The notes beneath the pieces are model-generated. The model saw nothing but the letters and a program-made list of their open reading frames with translations. It was not told the origin of the DNA and did no database searches. This document shows, piece after piece, positions 7,566-16,179 of a stretch of 64,000 bases of DNA. Numbering within the stretch: position 1 is the stretch's first letter; every line of letters begins with the position of its first letter. Source of the stretch: Amnibacterium flavum (GTDB taxonomy: Bacteria > Actinomycetota > Actinomycetes > Actinomycetales > Microbacteriaceae); the NCBI RefSeq assembly GCF_003097495.1, contig NZ_QEOP01000002.1, forward strand, positions 806,001 to 870,000, read 5' to 3'. Both the position numbers and the translations under genes were made by a program.

Positions 7566-10259
7566 ATGGCTCGATTCGCACGCTCATCCGCGCAGCAGCG
7601 CCGGCGCACCTGGCTGCGCCGCGCGGGCTTCGCAGCGCTCGCCCTCGTGGTCATGATCCCCATCGGCATCGGCAGCACCGGTGCGTACTTCACCGACGCC
7701 CAGAACAACGCCGCCTCGGCTTCCTCCGCCTCGATCGCGTCGCCGACGGGCCTCGCGGTCCAGCGCACCTCCGCGAACATCTACGCATCGGCCAGCTGGA
7801 ACGGGCTCGCCGCCGACTCTCCTCTGCGCAACTCGCAGCTCGGCGACCGCGCCGTCAGCTACCTGCTCGAGCGGTCGTCGACCGCGGAGTTCGCGAATCC
7901 CGTCACGGTGTACTCCGGAACCGGCACGAGCACGCCCGACGCGGGCAAGAGCGCCGCGACCAAGATGATCAACCAGACGCTCGCCGTGGGGCCCACCGCC
8001 GAGAGCGCGGTGTGCGCCATCAACGCATTCCGCGGCCTCTCCTGCTGGGGCGCAGGCAGTCGCGGCCAGCTCGGCAACGGCAGCACCAACGCCAGCGCGA
8101 CCCCGGTCAGCGTCGGCGGCGGCCTCTCCGAGGTCGCGACCGTGGCCGTCGGCGACCGGTTCGGCTGCGCCGTCAACGGCGACGCGGTCTACTGCTGGGG
8201 CAGGAACGACTTCGGCCAGCTCGGTGACAACACCCGCACCGACCGCAGCACGCCCGTGCGCGTGCAGGGACTGCCGACCGGCCAGGTCCCGCAGATCCTC
8301 TCCGTCGGTTACGACAGCGCCTGCGTCGTGCTCGAGGAGATGTGGTGCTGGGGCCGCGGCGACCGCGGACAGCTCGCCACGGGCAACGCGAACAACCAGC
8401 TGACGGCGGTCCGGGCCGGCGCGCTCGGCGACCTGCCGATCAGCGCCGTCGCCATGGGCGTCAACCACACCTGCGTGCTGAGCGAGGGAGCCGTCTACTG
8501 CGTCGGGGCCAACAAGCTCGGACAGCGCGGTAACGGCACCGTCCAGGGAGCCTCCGAAGCCGACAGCATGGCCGTGACCCGCGTCACCGGTCTCGGGGGT
8601 CAGCAGGCACTCGCTGCCGGCCCGTATCAGACCTGTTCGGCGGCCGCCACGACGATCTCCTGCTGGGGCGAGAACACCCTGTCGCAGCTGGCCGCTCCGG
8701 CCTCCGCCTCCTCCAGCACGGCGGTCACCACCTCGGTGACGACCGCGGGTTCCATCCAGAGCATCTCGATGTCCGACGGCGGCGGCTGCGTGCGGCTGGC
8801 CGACTCGACGGCCAAGTGCTGGGGGTCGAACTCCAACAAGCAGATCTCGTCCGCCGACACGATCGTCGCGACACCGACCTCGGTGGCAGTGACCGGCACA
8901 TTGCAGCACATCGTTCGCGGAGGCGTCGTGAGTTGCGTCGTCATCGCCGCGACCATCGACGGCAAAGCCGGATCCGGCATCACCTGCTGGGGAACCGGGG
9001 CGAGCGGCCAGCTGGGCGATGGCACGAGCGGCACTCGGGGTGCCCCCGATGCCGCCAAGCTCATCGAGCACCCGGCGGGTGCCGTCAAGTCGATGGTCAA
9101 GGTCGTCGCACACAACTACGCCATGTGCGTGATCGTCGGAACCGACGCGACCAAGCAGATCGGCTCGGCCCGCTGCATGGGCGTCAGCTCGCTCATGGGG
9201 ACCGGATACGCCGACGACGGAGCCGTGCACTGGACACCCGAGACCATCACGCTGCTCGGCGACACCGTCACCGACATCTCGCTCTCGCACGGGACCCACG
9301 TGTGCGCCGTCAGCGACGGACTCCCGTACTGCTGGGGACAGAACCCGCAGGGGCAGATCGGCGTTGCCAGAGCGACCACCGCGTACAGCGCCTACCCGCG
9401 CCTCGTGCCGCTCCCGGGATCCGGGGCTGTGACGCAGATCGTCGCCAACGATCAGACCTCCTGTGCTCTCAAGGGCACCGACGTCTACTGCTGGGGTCTC
9501 GGCACCAGCCCCACCAAACTGCTGAGCGGTGCGACTCAGATCTCCGGCATGGGGGAGCAGTACTGCGCCGTCACGACCGCCGGCAAGGTGACCTGCTGGA
9601 AGGGTGTGACCGCCAGCTTCCGACTCAACACCAGCATCTCGAACGCCCGGGATGTGTCGGTCGGCGATCCCGGTGCCTGCGCCGTCACGACGGCCGGCGT
9701 CATGTACTGCTGGACGACGGGTTCCGACACCACCGCATCGACCCCGAGCAAAGCATCGGGCATCGCCTGGTCCGACGTCGAATCGGGTCTGCTCGGCAAG
9801 TGGTGCGGTCGGAAGACCGCCGACGGGACGGTCTGGTGCTTCCTCGCCAGCGGCGCGTCGAACCATCAGGACGTGCCCGGCGTCAGCGGCGCGTCGGACA
9901 CCCTTCAGCGCATCGACATCACGGGCGCCGTGACCGTGTCGGTACCGAAGCCGTGGAGCACCGGCTGCGTCATCGTGAACGTCGAGAAGGTCGTCTGCTC
10001 GGGCAGCACCTGGAGCCAGATCGTCTCCGCCAAGCAGGGCTCGTGGAGCTCGACGGTCATCTACCCGACGGTCTCGAAGCAGAACCCGACTCCGTCGGTG
10101 TCGCTCGGCTGCGCCACAGGGGCGAAGCTCGACACCTCCGACCTCACCTGCTCTCTGCGGCCCGGTTCGACCTACTACTACCGCATCAAGGCGACCGAGT
10201 CGGTGGCCGGTTGGCGATCGCCGGCCAGCACGACCGTGACGCTGCCCGCCGCGGGCTGA
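7566..10259 (+). CDS. Exported RCC1-repeat (beta-propeller) protein with SipW-type signal and split Fn3-like ends
   Basis: 897 residues. A basic N terminus (about 1-19) and a hydrophobic segment (about 21-38) end in STGAYFTDAQ, like SipW-dependent signal peptides of actinobacterial surface proteins. Residues about 58-115 (SPTGLAVQRT, YASASW, VSYLLERSS) look like the first strands of a fibronectin-III domain. Residues about 145-855 hold about 13 RCC1-like repeats, most with a CWG core followed by GQLG or a variant, which suggests two seven-bladed propellers. The last 36 residues (STYYYRIKATESVAGWRSP) look like the missing Fn3 strands. Most repeats carry paired Cys, consistent with disulfides outside the cell. 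The ATG at 7566 has TAGGGGAC upstream. Function unknown; adhesion or carbohydrate/protein binding at the cell surface are guesses. The position between aroB and aroQ is unusual. Confidence 0.8.
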   Translation: MARFARSSAQQRRRTWLRRAGFAALALVVMIPIGIGSTGAYFTDAQNNAASASSASIASPTGLAVQRTSANIYASASWNGLAADSPLRNSQLGDRAVSYLLERSSTAEFANPVTVYSGTGTSTPDAGKSAATKMINQTLAVGPTAESAVCAINAFRGLSCWGAGSRGQLGNGSTNASATPVSVGGGLSEVATVAVGDRFGCAVNGDAVYCWGRNDFGQLGDNTRTDRSTPVRVQGLPTGQVPQILSVGYDSACVVLEEMWCWGRGDRGQLATGNANNQLTAVRAGALGDLPISAVAMGVNHTCVLSEGAVYCVGANKLGQRGNGTVQGASEADSMAVTRVTGLGGQQALAAGPYQTCSAAATTISCWGENTLSQLAAPASASSSTAVTTSVTTAGSIQSISMSDGGGCVRLADSTAKCWGSNSNKQISSADTIVATPTSVAVTGTLQHIVRGGVVSCVVIAATIDGKAGSGITCWGTGASGQLGDGTSGTRGAPDAAKLIEHPAGAVKSMVKVVAHNYAMCVIVGTDATKQIGSARCMGVSSLMGTGYADDGAVHWTPETITLLGDTVTDISLSHGTHVCAVSDGLPYCWGQNPQGQIGVARATTAYSAYPRLVPLPGSGAVTQIVANDQTSCALKGTDVYCWGLGTSPTKLLSGATQISGMGEQYCAVTTAGKVTCWKGVTASFRLNTSISNARDVSVGDPGACAVTTAGVMYCWTTGSDTTASTPSKASGIAWSDVESGLLGKWCGRKTADGTVWCFLASGASNHQDVPGVSGASDTLQRIDITGAVTVSVPKPWSTGCVIVNVEKVVCSGSTWSQIVSAKQGSWSSTVIYPTVSKQNPTPSVSLGCATGAKLDTSDLTCSLRPGSTYYYRIKATESVAGWRSPASTTVTLPAAG

Positions 10260-10275
10260 TCGGCCGCTCAGGCGA

Positions 10276-10281
10276 TAGGTT
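10276..10281 (+). promoter_or_regulatory. Candidate leaderless promoter -10 (TAGGTT) for aroQ
   Basis: TAGGTT ends 8 nt before the aroQ ATG, the spacing expected if transcription starts at or next to the start codon. The same arrangement recurs before other genes in the window. No convincing -35 is visible. Confidence 0.45.
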
Positions 10282-10288
10282 GGCAGGC

Positions 10289-10726
10289 ATGACTCGCGTG
10301 CTGGTGCTCAACGGACCCAACCTCGGAAGGCTCGGCACGCGCGAGCCCGATGTCTACGGTTCGCTCACCCTCGCCGATGTGACGACGGCGCTCGAGGCGG
10401 ACGCCCCCGACGGCGTGAGCATCGAGCTCCGCCAGACGGACGACGAGGGCACCATCATCGGCTGGCTGCACGAGGCGCTCGACACCTCCTCTCCCGTGAT
10501 CCTCAACCCGGCGGCGTTCACCCACTACTCGTACGCGCTGCGCGACGCCGTGTCGCTCGTCACGAAGGGCGGCGTCCCCGTCGTCGAGATCCACCTGTCC
10601 AACCCGCACGCGCGAGAGGAGTTCCGGCACACCAGTGTCGTCTCCGGCGTCGCGACGGGGGTCATCGCCGGGTTCGGGGTCGAGTCGTACCGGCTCGCGC
10701 TGCAGGCGCTGCTGCGCCGCTCCTGA
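10289..10726 (+). CDS. aroQ: Type II 3-dehydroquinate dehydratase
   Basis: Dehydrates 3-dehydroquinate to 3-dehydroshikimate. 145 residues, typical of the dodecameric type II enzyme. The N-terminal [20 protein letters not shown] carries the lid Arg and Tyr. [15 protein letters not shown] holds the substrate loop and [18 protein letters not shown] the catalytic His region. ATG 10289 follows GGCAGG. It is separated from aroB by the RCC1-repeat gene and has its own putative promoter. Confidence 0.96.
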   Translation: MTRVLVLNGPNLGRLGTREPDVYGSLTLADVTTALEADAPDGVSIELRQTDDEGTIIGWLHEALDTSSPVILNPAAFTHYSYALRDAVSLVTKGGVPVVEIHLSNPHAREEFRHTSVVSGVATGVIAGFGVESYRLALQALLRRS

Positions 10727-10747
10727 TCCACGGGAGTCGCTTTCGCG

Positions 10748-10753
10748 TACACT
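10748..10753 (+). promoter_or_regulatory. Candidate -10 (TACACT) for efp-nusB
   Basis: TACACT lies 62 nt before the efp ATG in the 89-nt aroQ-efp gap. No consensus -35 is seen at the expected distance. It would give a leader of about 55 nt. Confidence 0.35.
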
Positions 10754-10815
10754 TCTGGGGGCGTTCCGAGAAGGACGCCCGCTATTCATGCTTCCCAATC
10801 GAAGGGCGCAGGCTC

Positions 10816-11379
10816 ATGGCCTCAACCTCTGACATCCGCAACGGCGTGGTGCTCAACATCGACGGCCAGCTCTGGAACGTCATCGAGTTCCAGCACGTCA
10901 AGCCCGGCAAGGGCGGTGCATTCGTGCGCACCAAGCTCAAGAACGTCGTCACCGGCAAGGTCGTCGACCGCACCTACAACGCGGGCGCCAAGATCGACGT
11001 CGAGAACGTCGACCGCCGCGACTACCAGTACCTCTACCGTGACGGCGACGCGTTCGTCTTCATGGACACCAGCGATTACGACCAGGTCTCGATCCCCGCG
11101 ACCGTCGTCGGCGACGCCGCCAACTTCCTGCTCGAGAACCAGAACGCGACGGTCGCCCTCAACAACGGCAACCCGCTCTACGTCGAGCTCCCCGCATCCG
11201 TCGTGCTCGAGATCACCTACACCGAGCCCGGTGTCCAGGGCGACCGCTCGAACGCCGGCACCAAGCCCGCAACCGTCGAGACCGGCTACGAGATCCAGGT
11301 CCCGCTGTTCGTCGGCATGGGCACGAAGGTCAAGGTCGACACCCGCACGGGCGACTACCTCGGCCGTGTGAACGACTGA
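10816..11379 (+). CDS. efp: Elongation factor P
   Basis: EF-P rescues ribosomes stalled at polyproline. 187 residues with a KOW-like N domain and two OB domains. The modification loop sits at [15 protein letters not shown]; its tip reads PGKGG with Lys at the usual position, so it resembles the actinobacterial type with an unmodified Lys. The C-terminal signature is the final region ending in [20 protein letters not shown] 10816 is preceded by GAAGGG. nusB begins 1 nt after the stop, the usual actinobacterial efp-nusB pair. Confidence 0.96.
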   Translation: MASTSDIRNGVVLNIDGQLWNVIEFQHVKPGKGGAFVRTKLKNVVTGKVVDRTYNAGAKIDVENVDRRDYQYLYRDGDAFVFMDTSDYDQVSIPATVVGDAANFLLENQNATVALNNGNPLYVELPASVVLEITYTEPGVQGDRSNAGTKPATVETGYEIQVPLFVGMGTKVKVDTRTGDYLGRVND

Positions 11380-11380
11380 C

Positions 11381-11803
11381 GTGAGCGCACGTTCGAAGGC
11401 TCGCAAGCGCGCGCTCGACCTGCTCTACGCGGCCGATGTGCGCCAGACCCCGGTCGCGGAGCTCCTCTCCGCCGAGGCGGCACGCGCTGCAGGGGAGCCC
11501 GCGCGCGAGGCCAGCTGGTTGTATGCGCGCGACATCGTCGACGGAGTGGGCGACCACGCCGCCGAGATCGACGGACTCATCTCCGGCAACGCGCAGGGGT
11601 GGACACTCGCCCGGATGCCCGCCGTCGACCGCGCGCTGCTGCGCATCGGCGTGTGGGAGCTCGTCTTCAACGACGAGATCCCCGCCGGTGTCGCCATCGA
11701 CGAGGCGGTGGAGCTGGCGAAGGAGCTGAGCACCGACGACTCCGCCGGATTCGTGCACGGGGTTCTGGCCGCGGTGGCACGGGAGCGCACCGCCCAGGCC
11801 TGA
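11381..11803 (+). CDS. nusB: Transcription antitermination factor NusB
   Basis: All-helical RNA-binding factor that acts with NusE (S10) at boxA in rRNA antitermination. 140 residues. RSKARKRALDLLYAADVR is the conserved first helix with the basic RNA-binding face. ILVFNDEIP is represented by WELVFNDEIPAGVAIDEAVELAKEL, and the end matches the family (FVHGVLAAVA). The GTG at 11381 is 1 nt after the efp TGA, so translation is probably coupled. A strong terminator follows 17 nt after the stop. Confidence 0.94.
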   Translation: MSARSKARKRALDLLYAADVRQTPVAELLSAEAARAAGEPAREASWLYARDIVDGVGDHAAEIDGLISGNAQGWTLARMPAVDRALLRIGVWELVFNDEIPAGVAIDEAVELAKELSTDDSAGFVHGVLAAVARERTAQA

Positions 11804-11820
11804 CGCTCGAGCGGACACGG

Positions 11821-11848
11821 AAAGGGACGCCCCTCGGGGCGTCCCTTT
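11821..11848 (+). terminator. Bidirectional intrinsic terminator between nusB and the convergent surface-protein gene
   Basis: AAAGGGACGCCCC (11821-11833) and GGGGCGTCCCTTT (11836-11848) are perfect complements. T-rich sequence follows on the + strand (TTTCGTTGTT) and the A run serves the - strand. It separates two convergent genes. Confidence 0.85.
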
Positions 11849-11867
11849 CGTTGTTCCGGCGCTCGGA

Positions 11868-13718
11868 TCAGCTGCGGCCGAGGCCGATGCGTCGGCGCAG
11901 CAGGATCAGGGCGAGGCCCGCGATCACAACGCCGGCCGCTGCTCCGAGGTAGGGGAGCCCGTCGTACCCGGTGTCCGGGAGGGTCGCGGCGGGTGCCGCG
12001 GCGCCGCCGGACGGGAGCACCGTCGTCGAGGCGGTGATGCCGAACACCGTCGTCGTGCCGGACACCTCGTTGCCGACCGCGAGAAGCGGCTGGCCCGTCG
12101 GCGACTCGGCGGCCGGGATGAACGCGAGGCCCTCGGGACCGAGGTCGCCCGCGGCGGAGGTCTCGGCGTCGGCGGCGAAGTCGCGGTTGTTGACGTAGGT
12201 CACGAACACCGGTGCGGCGGGGTCGGTGATGTCGTAGGCGGCCACCCCGCCGATCCGCTCGAAGCCGATGAACGCGTAGGAGCGGCCGTCGATCTCACCG
12301 AGAGCCAGTCCTTCGGGCTCCGGGCCCTTGTCGTCGCTGCGATTGTCGAAGGTGCCGTTCTCGTCGTTCGTCGAGTTGAAGTCGTCCGGCAGCGCGGCGG
12401 CGGTGATCTCCTCGAAATCGCTGCCCGAGTCGAAGACCAGAGTGCCGTCGGACGACCAGATGCTGAACGAGCGCGCGCCGTGGGAGTACAGGGTGTCGAA
12501 GCAGCTGTCCGCCGTGTTGTAGCCGCTCGCGGTCGAGATGTTCAGGCGGCCGAGGTTCTCGTCCTCCTGCAGGTCGGCGGGGGAGAGCATGGAGCCGTCG
12601 GCCGCGGTCCAGCTCGGGAACGTCGCGCAGAGGTCGACATCCTTCACTCGCTCGTCCTCGGCGTAGCTGCCCCACTCGCGGGCATCGCCCTCGTTCGCGG
12701 TGACGAGGTAGGTGACGCCGTTCGCGGAGTACGCGCCGATCGAGTCGGGCTGGTACATGCCGAGGACCGGCCAGGAGGCGATCTCGATTCCGGCGTCCTC
12801 GTTCGACGGGTCGAGACCGCCCACGGACGGATCCGACCAGTCCTTCGTGCCCAGGGGCGCGATGCCGGTGATGGTGCCCGACGCGACGTCGATGGTCGCG
12901 ATCGCGTTCGCCTCCTGCAGGGTCGCCCACGCGGTGGCGGAGTCGGCCGACACCGCGATGTACTCGGGCTCGAGGTTGCGGGCGTCGTAGAAGTCGGCTT
13001 CGACGTCGGGGCCGAAGGTGCGGACCCCGGCGGGGAGTGCTCCCTCGAAGGCGGTGAAGTCGGCGACCGTCACGTCGGAGGCCGCGGGGAGCACCTTGCC
13101 GGCCGGGGTCGCGATGACGCCGATCGTCCCGAACGGGTCGGAGCTGTAATCGTCGGCGGGCTCGCCCTCACCGGCGACGAGGACGTGGCCCCCGTCGGGT
13201 GTGAAGGTCACCATGTCGGGCAGAGCGCCGACTCGCACGGCGCCGAGGGGGCCGAGGGTGTCGCCGTCGAGGAAGACGACCCAGCCGTCGTCGGTCTTCA
13301 CATCGGACTGGACGGCCACCGCGACGAGGCCGTCGGCGCGGACCGAGACGGAATTGACGGAAGCGCCGACGGGGATGGTCGTGCCGTCGACGTCGACGAT
13401 GCCGTCCACGGTGATGAGAGCGACCGGAGTCGGCGAGGCGGGATTCGTCAGATCGAGCACCTGCGCTGCGCCCTCGAGAGCGTTGACGACGAACAGGCGC
13501 TTCGCTGCGGCGTAGTACTCGACGATCTCGGCCGCGCTCTCGCCGAACACGCCCGATTCGAAGGACCCGACGGCGGAGAGGGACAGCGGCGCGTCAGGCG
13601 CCGAGTAGCTGGTGGGTGCCGCGACGACGGCGGCGGACGCTGCGAGCGGCAGCCCGAGGGTCAGGGCGCACGCGACGGACGCGGCTCCGGCGGACAGGGC
13701 GAGGCGGTGCGGACGCAC
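11868..13718 (-). CDS. Sortase-anchored choice-of-anchor I family surface protein
   Basis: 616 residues from the GTG at 13718, which has GGGAG upstream and begins a good signal peptide (RPHRLALSAGAASVACALTL, ending ASA-A). The body is a beta-propeller-like repeat protein of the 'choice-of-anchor I' type, with typical stretches such as LEPEYIAVSADSATAWATLQ, YLVTANEGDAREW and GPEGLALGEIDGRSYAFIGF. The C terminus is a cell-wall sorting signal: LPDTG, hydrophobic segment, then RRRIGLGRS. An upstream ATG at 13784 would place 22 non-signal-like residues first. The catalytic role of this family is not established. It converges on nusB and shares a strand with deoC. Confidence 0.8.
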   Translation of the reverse strand: MRPHRLALSAGAASVACALTLGLPLAASAAVVAAPTSYSAPDAPLSLSAVGSFESGVFGESAAEIVEYYAAAKRLFVVNALEGAAQVLDLTNPASPTPVALITVDGIVDVDGTTIPVGASVNSVSVRADGLVAVAVQSDVKTDDGWVVFLDGDTLGPLGAVRVGALPDMVTFTPDGGHVLVAGEGEPADDYSSDPFGTIGVIATPAGKVLPAASDVTVADFTAFEGALPAGVRTFGPDVEADFYDARNLEPEYIAVSADSATAWATLQEANAIATIDVASGTITGIAPLGTKDWSDPSVGGLDPSNEDAGIEIASWPVLGMYQPDSIGAYSANGVTYLVTANEGDAREWGSYAEDERVKDVDLCATFPSWTAADGSMLSPADLQEDENLGRLNISTASGYNTADSCFDTLYSHGARSFSIWSSDGTLVFDSGSDFEEITAAALPDDFNSTNDENGTFDNRSDDKGPEPEGLALGEIDGRSYAFIGFERIGGVAAYDITDPAAPVFVTYVNNRDFAADAETSAAGDLGPEGLAFIPAAESPTGQPLLAVGNEVSGTTTVFGITASTTVLPSGGAAAPAATLPDTGYDGLPYLGAAAGVVIAGLALILLRRRIGLGRS

Positions 13719-13733
13719 GGAAGCTCCCAGGGG

Positions 13734-13756
13734 TCGAAAGAACGGGGGTCTTTCGA
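13734..13756 (-). promoter_or_regulatory. Inverted repeat just upstream of the LPDTG protein gene
   Basis: TCGAAAGA (13734-13741) and TCTTTCGA (13749-13756) are perfect complements with a 7-nt G-rich spacer. It lies 16-38 nt before the GTG at 13718, so it could be an operator or a 5' UTR hairpin. Nothing else recognisable is in 13757-13871. Confidence 0.4.
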
Positions 13757-13871
13757 ACGTAGAGACGGGTCGTGGCCGCGGCATGACCGCGAGGTGAACG
13801 GACGATGGCGCACGACCCGGACGCCGTCATCCGAGACGGGACGACGGGACCCGTGCATGCGGCTCTCGGGG

Positions 13872-14555
13872 TCAGTAGGTGGCGGGGGCTGCGGTCGCCT
13901 CGCCGAGGACGGCCGCCGATGCGGAGACGCCGAGACGGGTCGCGCCGGCCTCGATCATCCGGATCGCGTCCTCCCGCGTGCGGATCCCTCCCGATGCCTT
14001 CACTCCCAGCTCGCCCTCGACGGTCTCCGCCATGAGCCTGACGGCCCGCTCACTCGCGCCACCGGCCGGGTGGAAGCCCGTCGAGGTCTTGACGAAGTCC
14101 GCGGACGCGGCGACGGCGGCCACGCAGGCCGCGACGATCTCGGCGTCATCCAGCGCCGCCGCCTCGATGATGACCTTGAGCACGGTCGGGGCAGGCACGG
14201 CGTCGCGCACCGCCTGGATGTCGGCCTGCACGTCGGCGATGCGTCCGTCCCGCACCGCGCCGACGTCGATGACCATGTCGATCTCGTCGGCTCCCGCCGC
14301 GACAGCCAGTGCGGCCTCGCGCGCCTTGACTTCGGACAGGTGCTTGCCGCTCGGGAATCCGCACACGGCGGCGACCTTGAGTCCGCTGCCCTCGGGGATT
14401 GACAGGGGCAGCATGTTCGGCGAGACGCAGACCGAGTAGGTGCCGAGTCGCACCGCCTCGGCGATGAGTGCCTCGACGTCGGCGTGCGTCGCCTCGGGCT
14501 TCAGGAGCGTGTGGTCGATGTAGCGGGCGAGCTGATCGGAGGTGAGGTCGGACAT
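13872..14555 (-). CDS. deoC: Deoxyribose-phosphate aldolase
   Basis: Cleaves 2-deoxyribose-5-phosphate to acetaldehyde and glyceraldehyde-3-phosphate in nucleoside salvage. 227 residues, a class I aldolase TIM barrel. [14 protein letters not shown] is the family start. [11 protein letters not shown] holds the catalytic Asp. DFVKTSTGF carries the Schiff-base Lys and GVKASGGIR the second active-site Lys. AGGAG lies directly before the ATG at 14555. It is divergent from pyrR; no other deo gene is adjacent. Confidence 0.95.
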   Translation of the reverse strand: MSDLTSDQLARYIDHTLLKPEATHADVEALIAEAVRLGTYSVCVSPNMLPLSIPEGSGLKVAAVCGFPSGKHLSEVKAREAALAVAAGADEIDMVIDVGAVRDGRIADVQADIQAVRDAVPAPTVLKVIIEAAALDDAEIVAACVAAVAASADFVKTSTGFHPAGGASERAVRLMAETVEGELGVKASGGIRTREDAIRMIEAGATRLGVSASAAVLGEATAAPATY

Positions 14556-14637
14556 GACTCCTGTGCTTTCCGAGCCCGCTGGAGGAGCTCACGGTGGGGA
14601 CGGGGTCGGCCGCGACGGCGAACCCGACCCGCTGGCA

Positions 14638-14647
14638 AGTGTAGGCT
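14638..14647. promoter_or_regulatory. Overlapping divergent -10 elements for pyrR (+) and deoC (-)
   Basis: On the + strand TAGGCT (14642-14647) would start transcription near 14654 and give a leader of about 50 nt for pyrR. On the - strand TACACT (14643-14638) could serve deoC. The two share bases, so one RNA polymerase would exclude the other. -35 elements are not clear. Confidence 0.4.
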
Positions 14648-14673
14648 GGCACGCGATCCAGACATCCTTTAAA

Positions 14674-14699
14674 GCCGTCCTGAGAGGCGGGGAAGGGGG
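14674..14699 (+). promoter_or_regulatory. PyrR-binding hairpin next to the pyrR ribosome-binding site
   Basis: GCCGTCCTGAGAGGCGG (14674-14690) matches the PyrR RNA-binding loop consensus (TCCAGAGAGGCT-like), with flanking CCG/CGG able to pair. It runs straight into the Shine-Dalgarno GGAAGGGGG (14691-14699) 5 nt before the TTG start. In mycobacteria PyrR represses translation from such a site, so UMP-dependent translational repression of the pyr operon is the likely mechanism here. Confidence 0.75.
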
Positions 14700-14704
14700 T
14701 CGAC

Positions 14705-15235
14705 TTGGACGCACGAGTAGTGCTGCACCGAGCTGACGTCACACGGGCGCTCACCCGTATCGCGCATGAGATCCTCGAGTCGGCCAGAGGCCCCGAGAAT
14801 CTCGTCCTCCTCGGCATCCCGACGCGCGGCGTCGAGCTGGCGAACCGTCTCGCTGCGCTGATCGGCGAGTTCTCCGACGCGGACATCCCCGTCGGCTCGC
14901 TGGATGTCACCCTGTACCGCGACGACCTCGACCGGCAGCCCACCCGCGGTCCCGCACCGACGCTCATCCCGTCCGGAGGCATCGACGGTGCGACCGTCGT
15001 GCTGGTCGACGACGTGCTCTACTCGGGCCGCACCATCCGCGCCGCGCTCGACGCGATCGCCGACGTCGGCCGCCCTGCCGCCGTGCGCCTCGCGGTCCTC
15101 GTCGACCGCGGCCACCGCGAACTGCCGATCCGCCCCGACTTCGTGGGCAAGAACCTGCCGTCATCGTCGAGCGAACGCGTCAACGTGCGCCTCGACGGCA
15201 ACGACGGCGTCGAGGAGGTGACGATCGAAGGATGA
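14705..15235 (+). CDS. pyrR: Bifunctional pyr operon regulator / uracil phosphoribosyltransferase
   Basis: Binds pyr mRNA in response to UMP/UTP and has weak uracil phosphoribosyltransferase activity. 176 residues. The PRPP loop is [42 protein letters not shown] is the conserved C-terminal segment. Basic residues of the RNA-binding face are present. TTG at 14705 is chosen because GGAAGGGGG lies 5 nt upstream; a GTG at 14720 is an alternative. First gene of the pyrimidine operon; pyrB overlaps its stop as ATGA. Confidence 0.95.
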   Translation: MDARVVLHRADVTRALTRIAHEILESARGPENLVLLGIPTRGVELANRLAALIGEFSDADIPVGSLDVTLYRDDLDRQPTRGPAPTLIPSGGIDGATVVLVDDVLYSGRTIRAALDAIADVGRPAAVRLAVLVDRGHRELPIRPDFVGKNLPSSSSERVNVRLDGNDGVEEVTIEG

Positions 15236-16179
15236 GACACCTCCTCTCGACCAAGGACCTGAGCCGTGACGAGGCCGTGCACGTCCTCGACGTCACCGAG
15301 GACATGGCCGCCACGCAGCTGCGCGAGGTCAAGAAGCTGCCGACACTGCGCGGCAAGACCGTCGTGAACCTGTTCTTCGAGGACTCGACGCGCACCCGCA
15401 TCTCGTTCGAGGCGGCGGCCAAACGCCTCTCCGCCGACGTCATCAGCTTCGCCGCGAAGGGTTCGAGCGTCTCGAAGGGCGAGTCCCTGCAGGACACCGC
15501 GCAGACGCTCGAAGCCATCGGAGCCGACGTGATCGTGCTCCGCCACCCCGCATCGGGCGCGCCCGCGGTGCTGGCGGAGTCGGGCTGGATCGCCGCGAGC
15601 GTTCTCAACGCCGGTGACGGCACGCACGAGCACCCCACCCAGGCGCTGCTCGACGCCTTCACGCTGCGCCGCCGCATCCACGGCGATGGGAGTCGCGGCC
15701 GCGGGCTCGACGGCGTGCGCGTGCTCGTCGTGGGCGACATCCTCCATTCCCGGGTGGCCCGCTCGAACCTGTGGCTGCTCACGACTCTCGGCGCCGAGGT
15801 CACGCTCGTGGGTCCGCCGACGCTCATGCCGTTCGGCATCGGCGACTGGCCGGCCACCGTCTCCTACGACCTCGACGCCGCCATCGCCGAGGTCCGACCC
15901 GACGCCATCATGATGCTCCGCGTCCAGCGGGAGCGGATGAGCGACGCCTTCTTCCCGAGCGCACGCGAGTACTCCACCCTGTGGGGCCTGTCGGCCACGC
16001 GCTTCGCCGCACTGCCCGAGACCTGCGTGGTGATGCATCCGGGGCCGATGAACCGCGGCTTCGAGATCGCCTCCGTCGCCGCCGACTCACCCCGCTCGAC
16101 CGTGCTCGAACAGGTCACCGCGGGCGTCTCGACGCGCATGGCCGCCCTCTACCTGACCGCGACGGGAGCAGGAGCATGA
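15232..16179 (+). CDS. pyrB: Aspartate carbamoyltransferase catalytic subunit
   Basis: Forms N-carbamoyl-aspartate. 315 residues. The carbamoyl-phosphate loop [13 protein letters not shown] is intact, as are [14 protein letters not shown] and the C-terminal [13 protein letters not shown] with the Asp-binding region. No pyrI regulatory chain is present nearby, as is usual in Gram-positives. Its ATG overlaps the pyrR TGA and its TGA overlaps the pyrC ATG. Confidence 0.97.
   Translation: MRHLLSTKDLSRDEAVHVLDVTEDMAATQLREVKKLPTLRGKTVVNLFFEDSTRTRISFEAAAKRLSADVISFAAKGSSVSKGESLQDTAQTLEAIGADVIVLRHPASGAPAVLAESGWIAASVLNAGDGTHEHPTQALLDAFTLRRRIHGDGSRGRGLDGVRVLVVGDILHSRVARSNLWLLTTLGAEVTLVGPPTLMPFGIGDWPATVSYDLDAAIAEVRPDAIMMLRVQRERMSDAFFPSAREYSTLWGLSATRFAALPETCVVMHPGPMNRGFEIASVAADSPRSTVLEQVTAGVSTRMAALYLTATGAGA

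Noticed and set aside
13785-13871. Terminator for deoC
   Set aside because: GC-rich short repeats exist but no stable stem with a loop of at least 3 nt and no T run.
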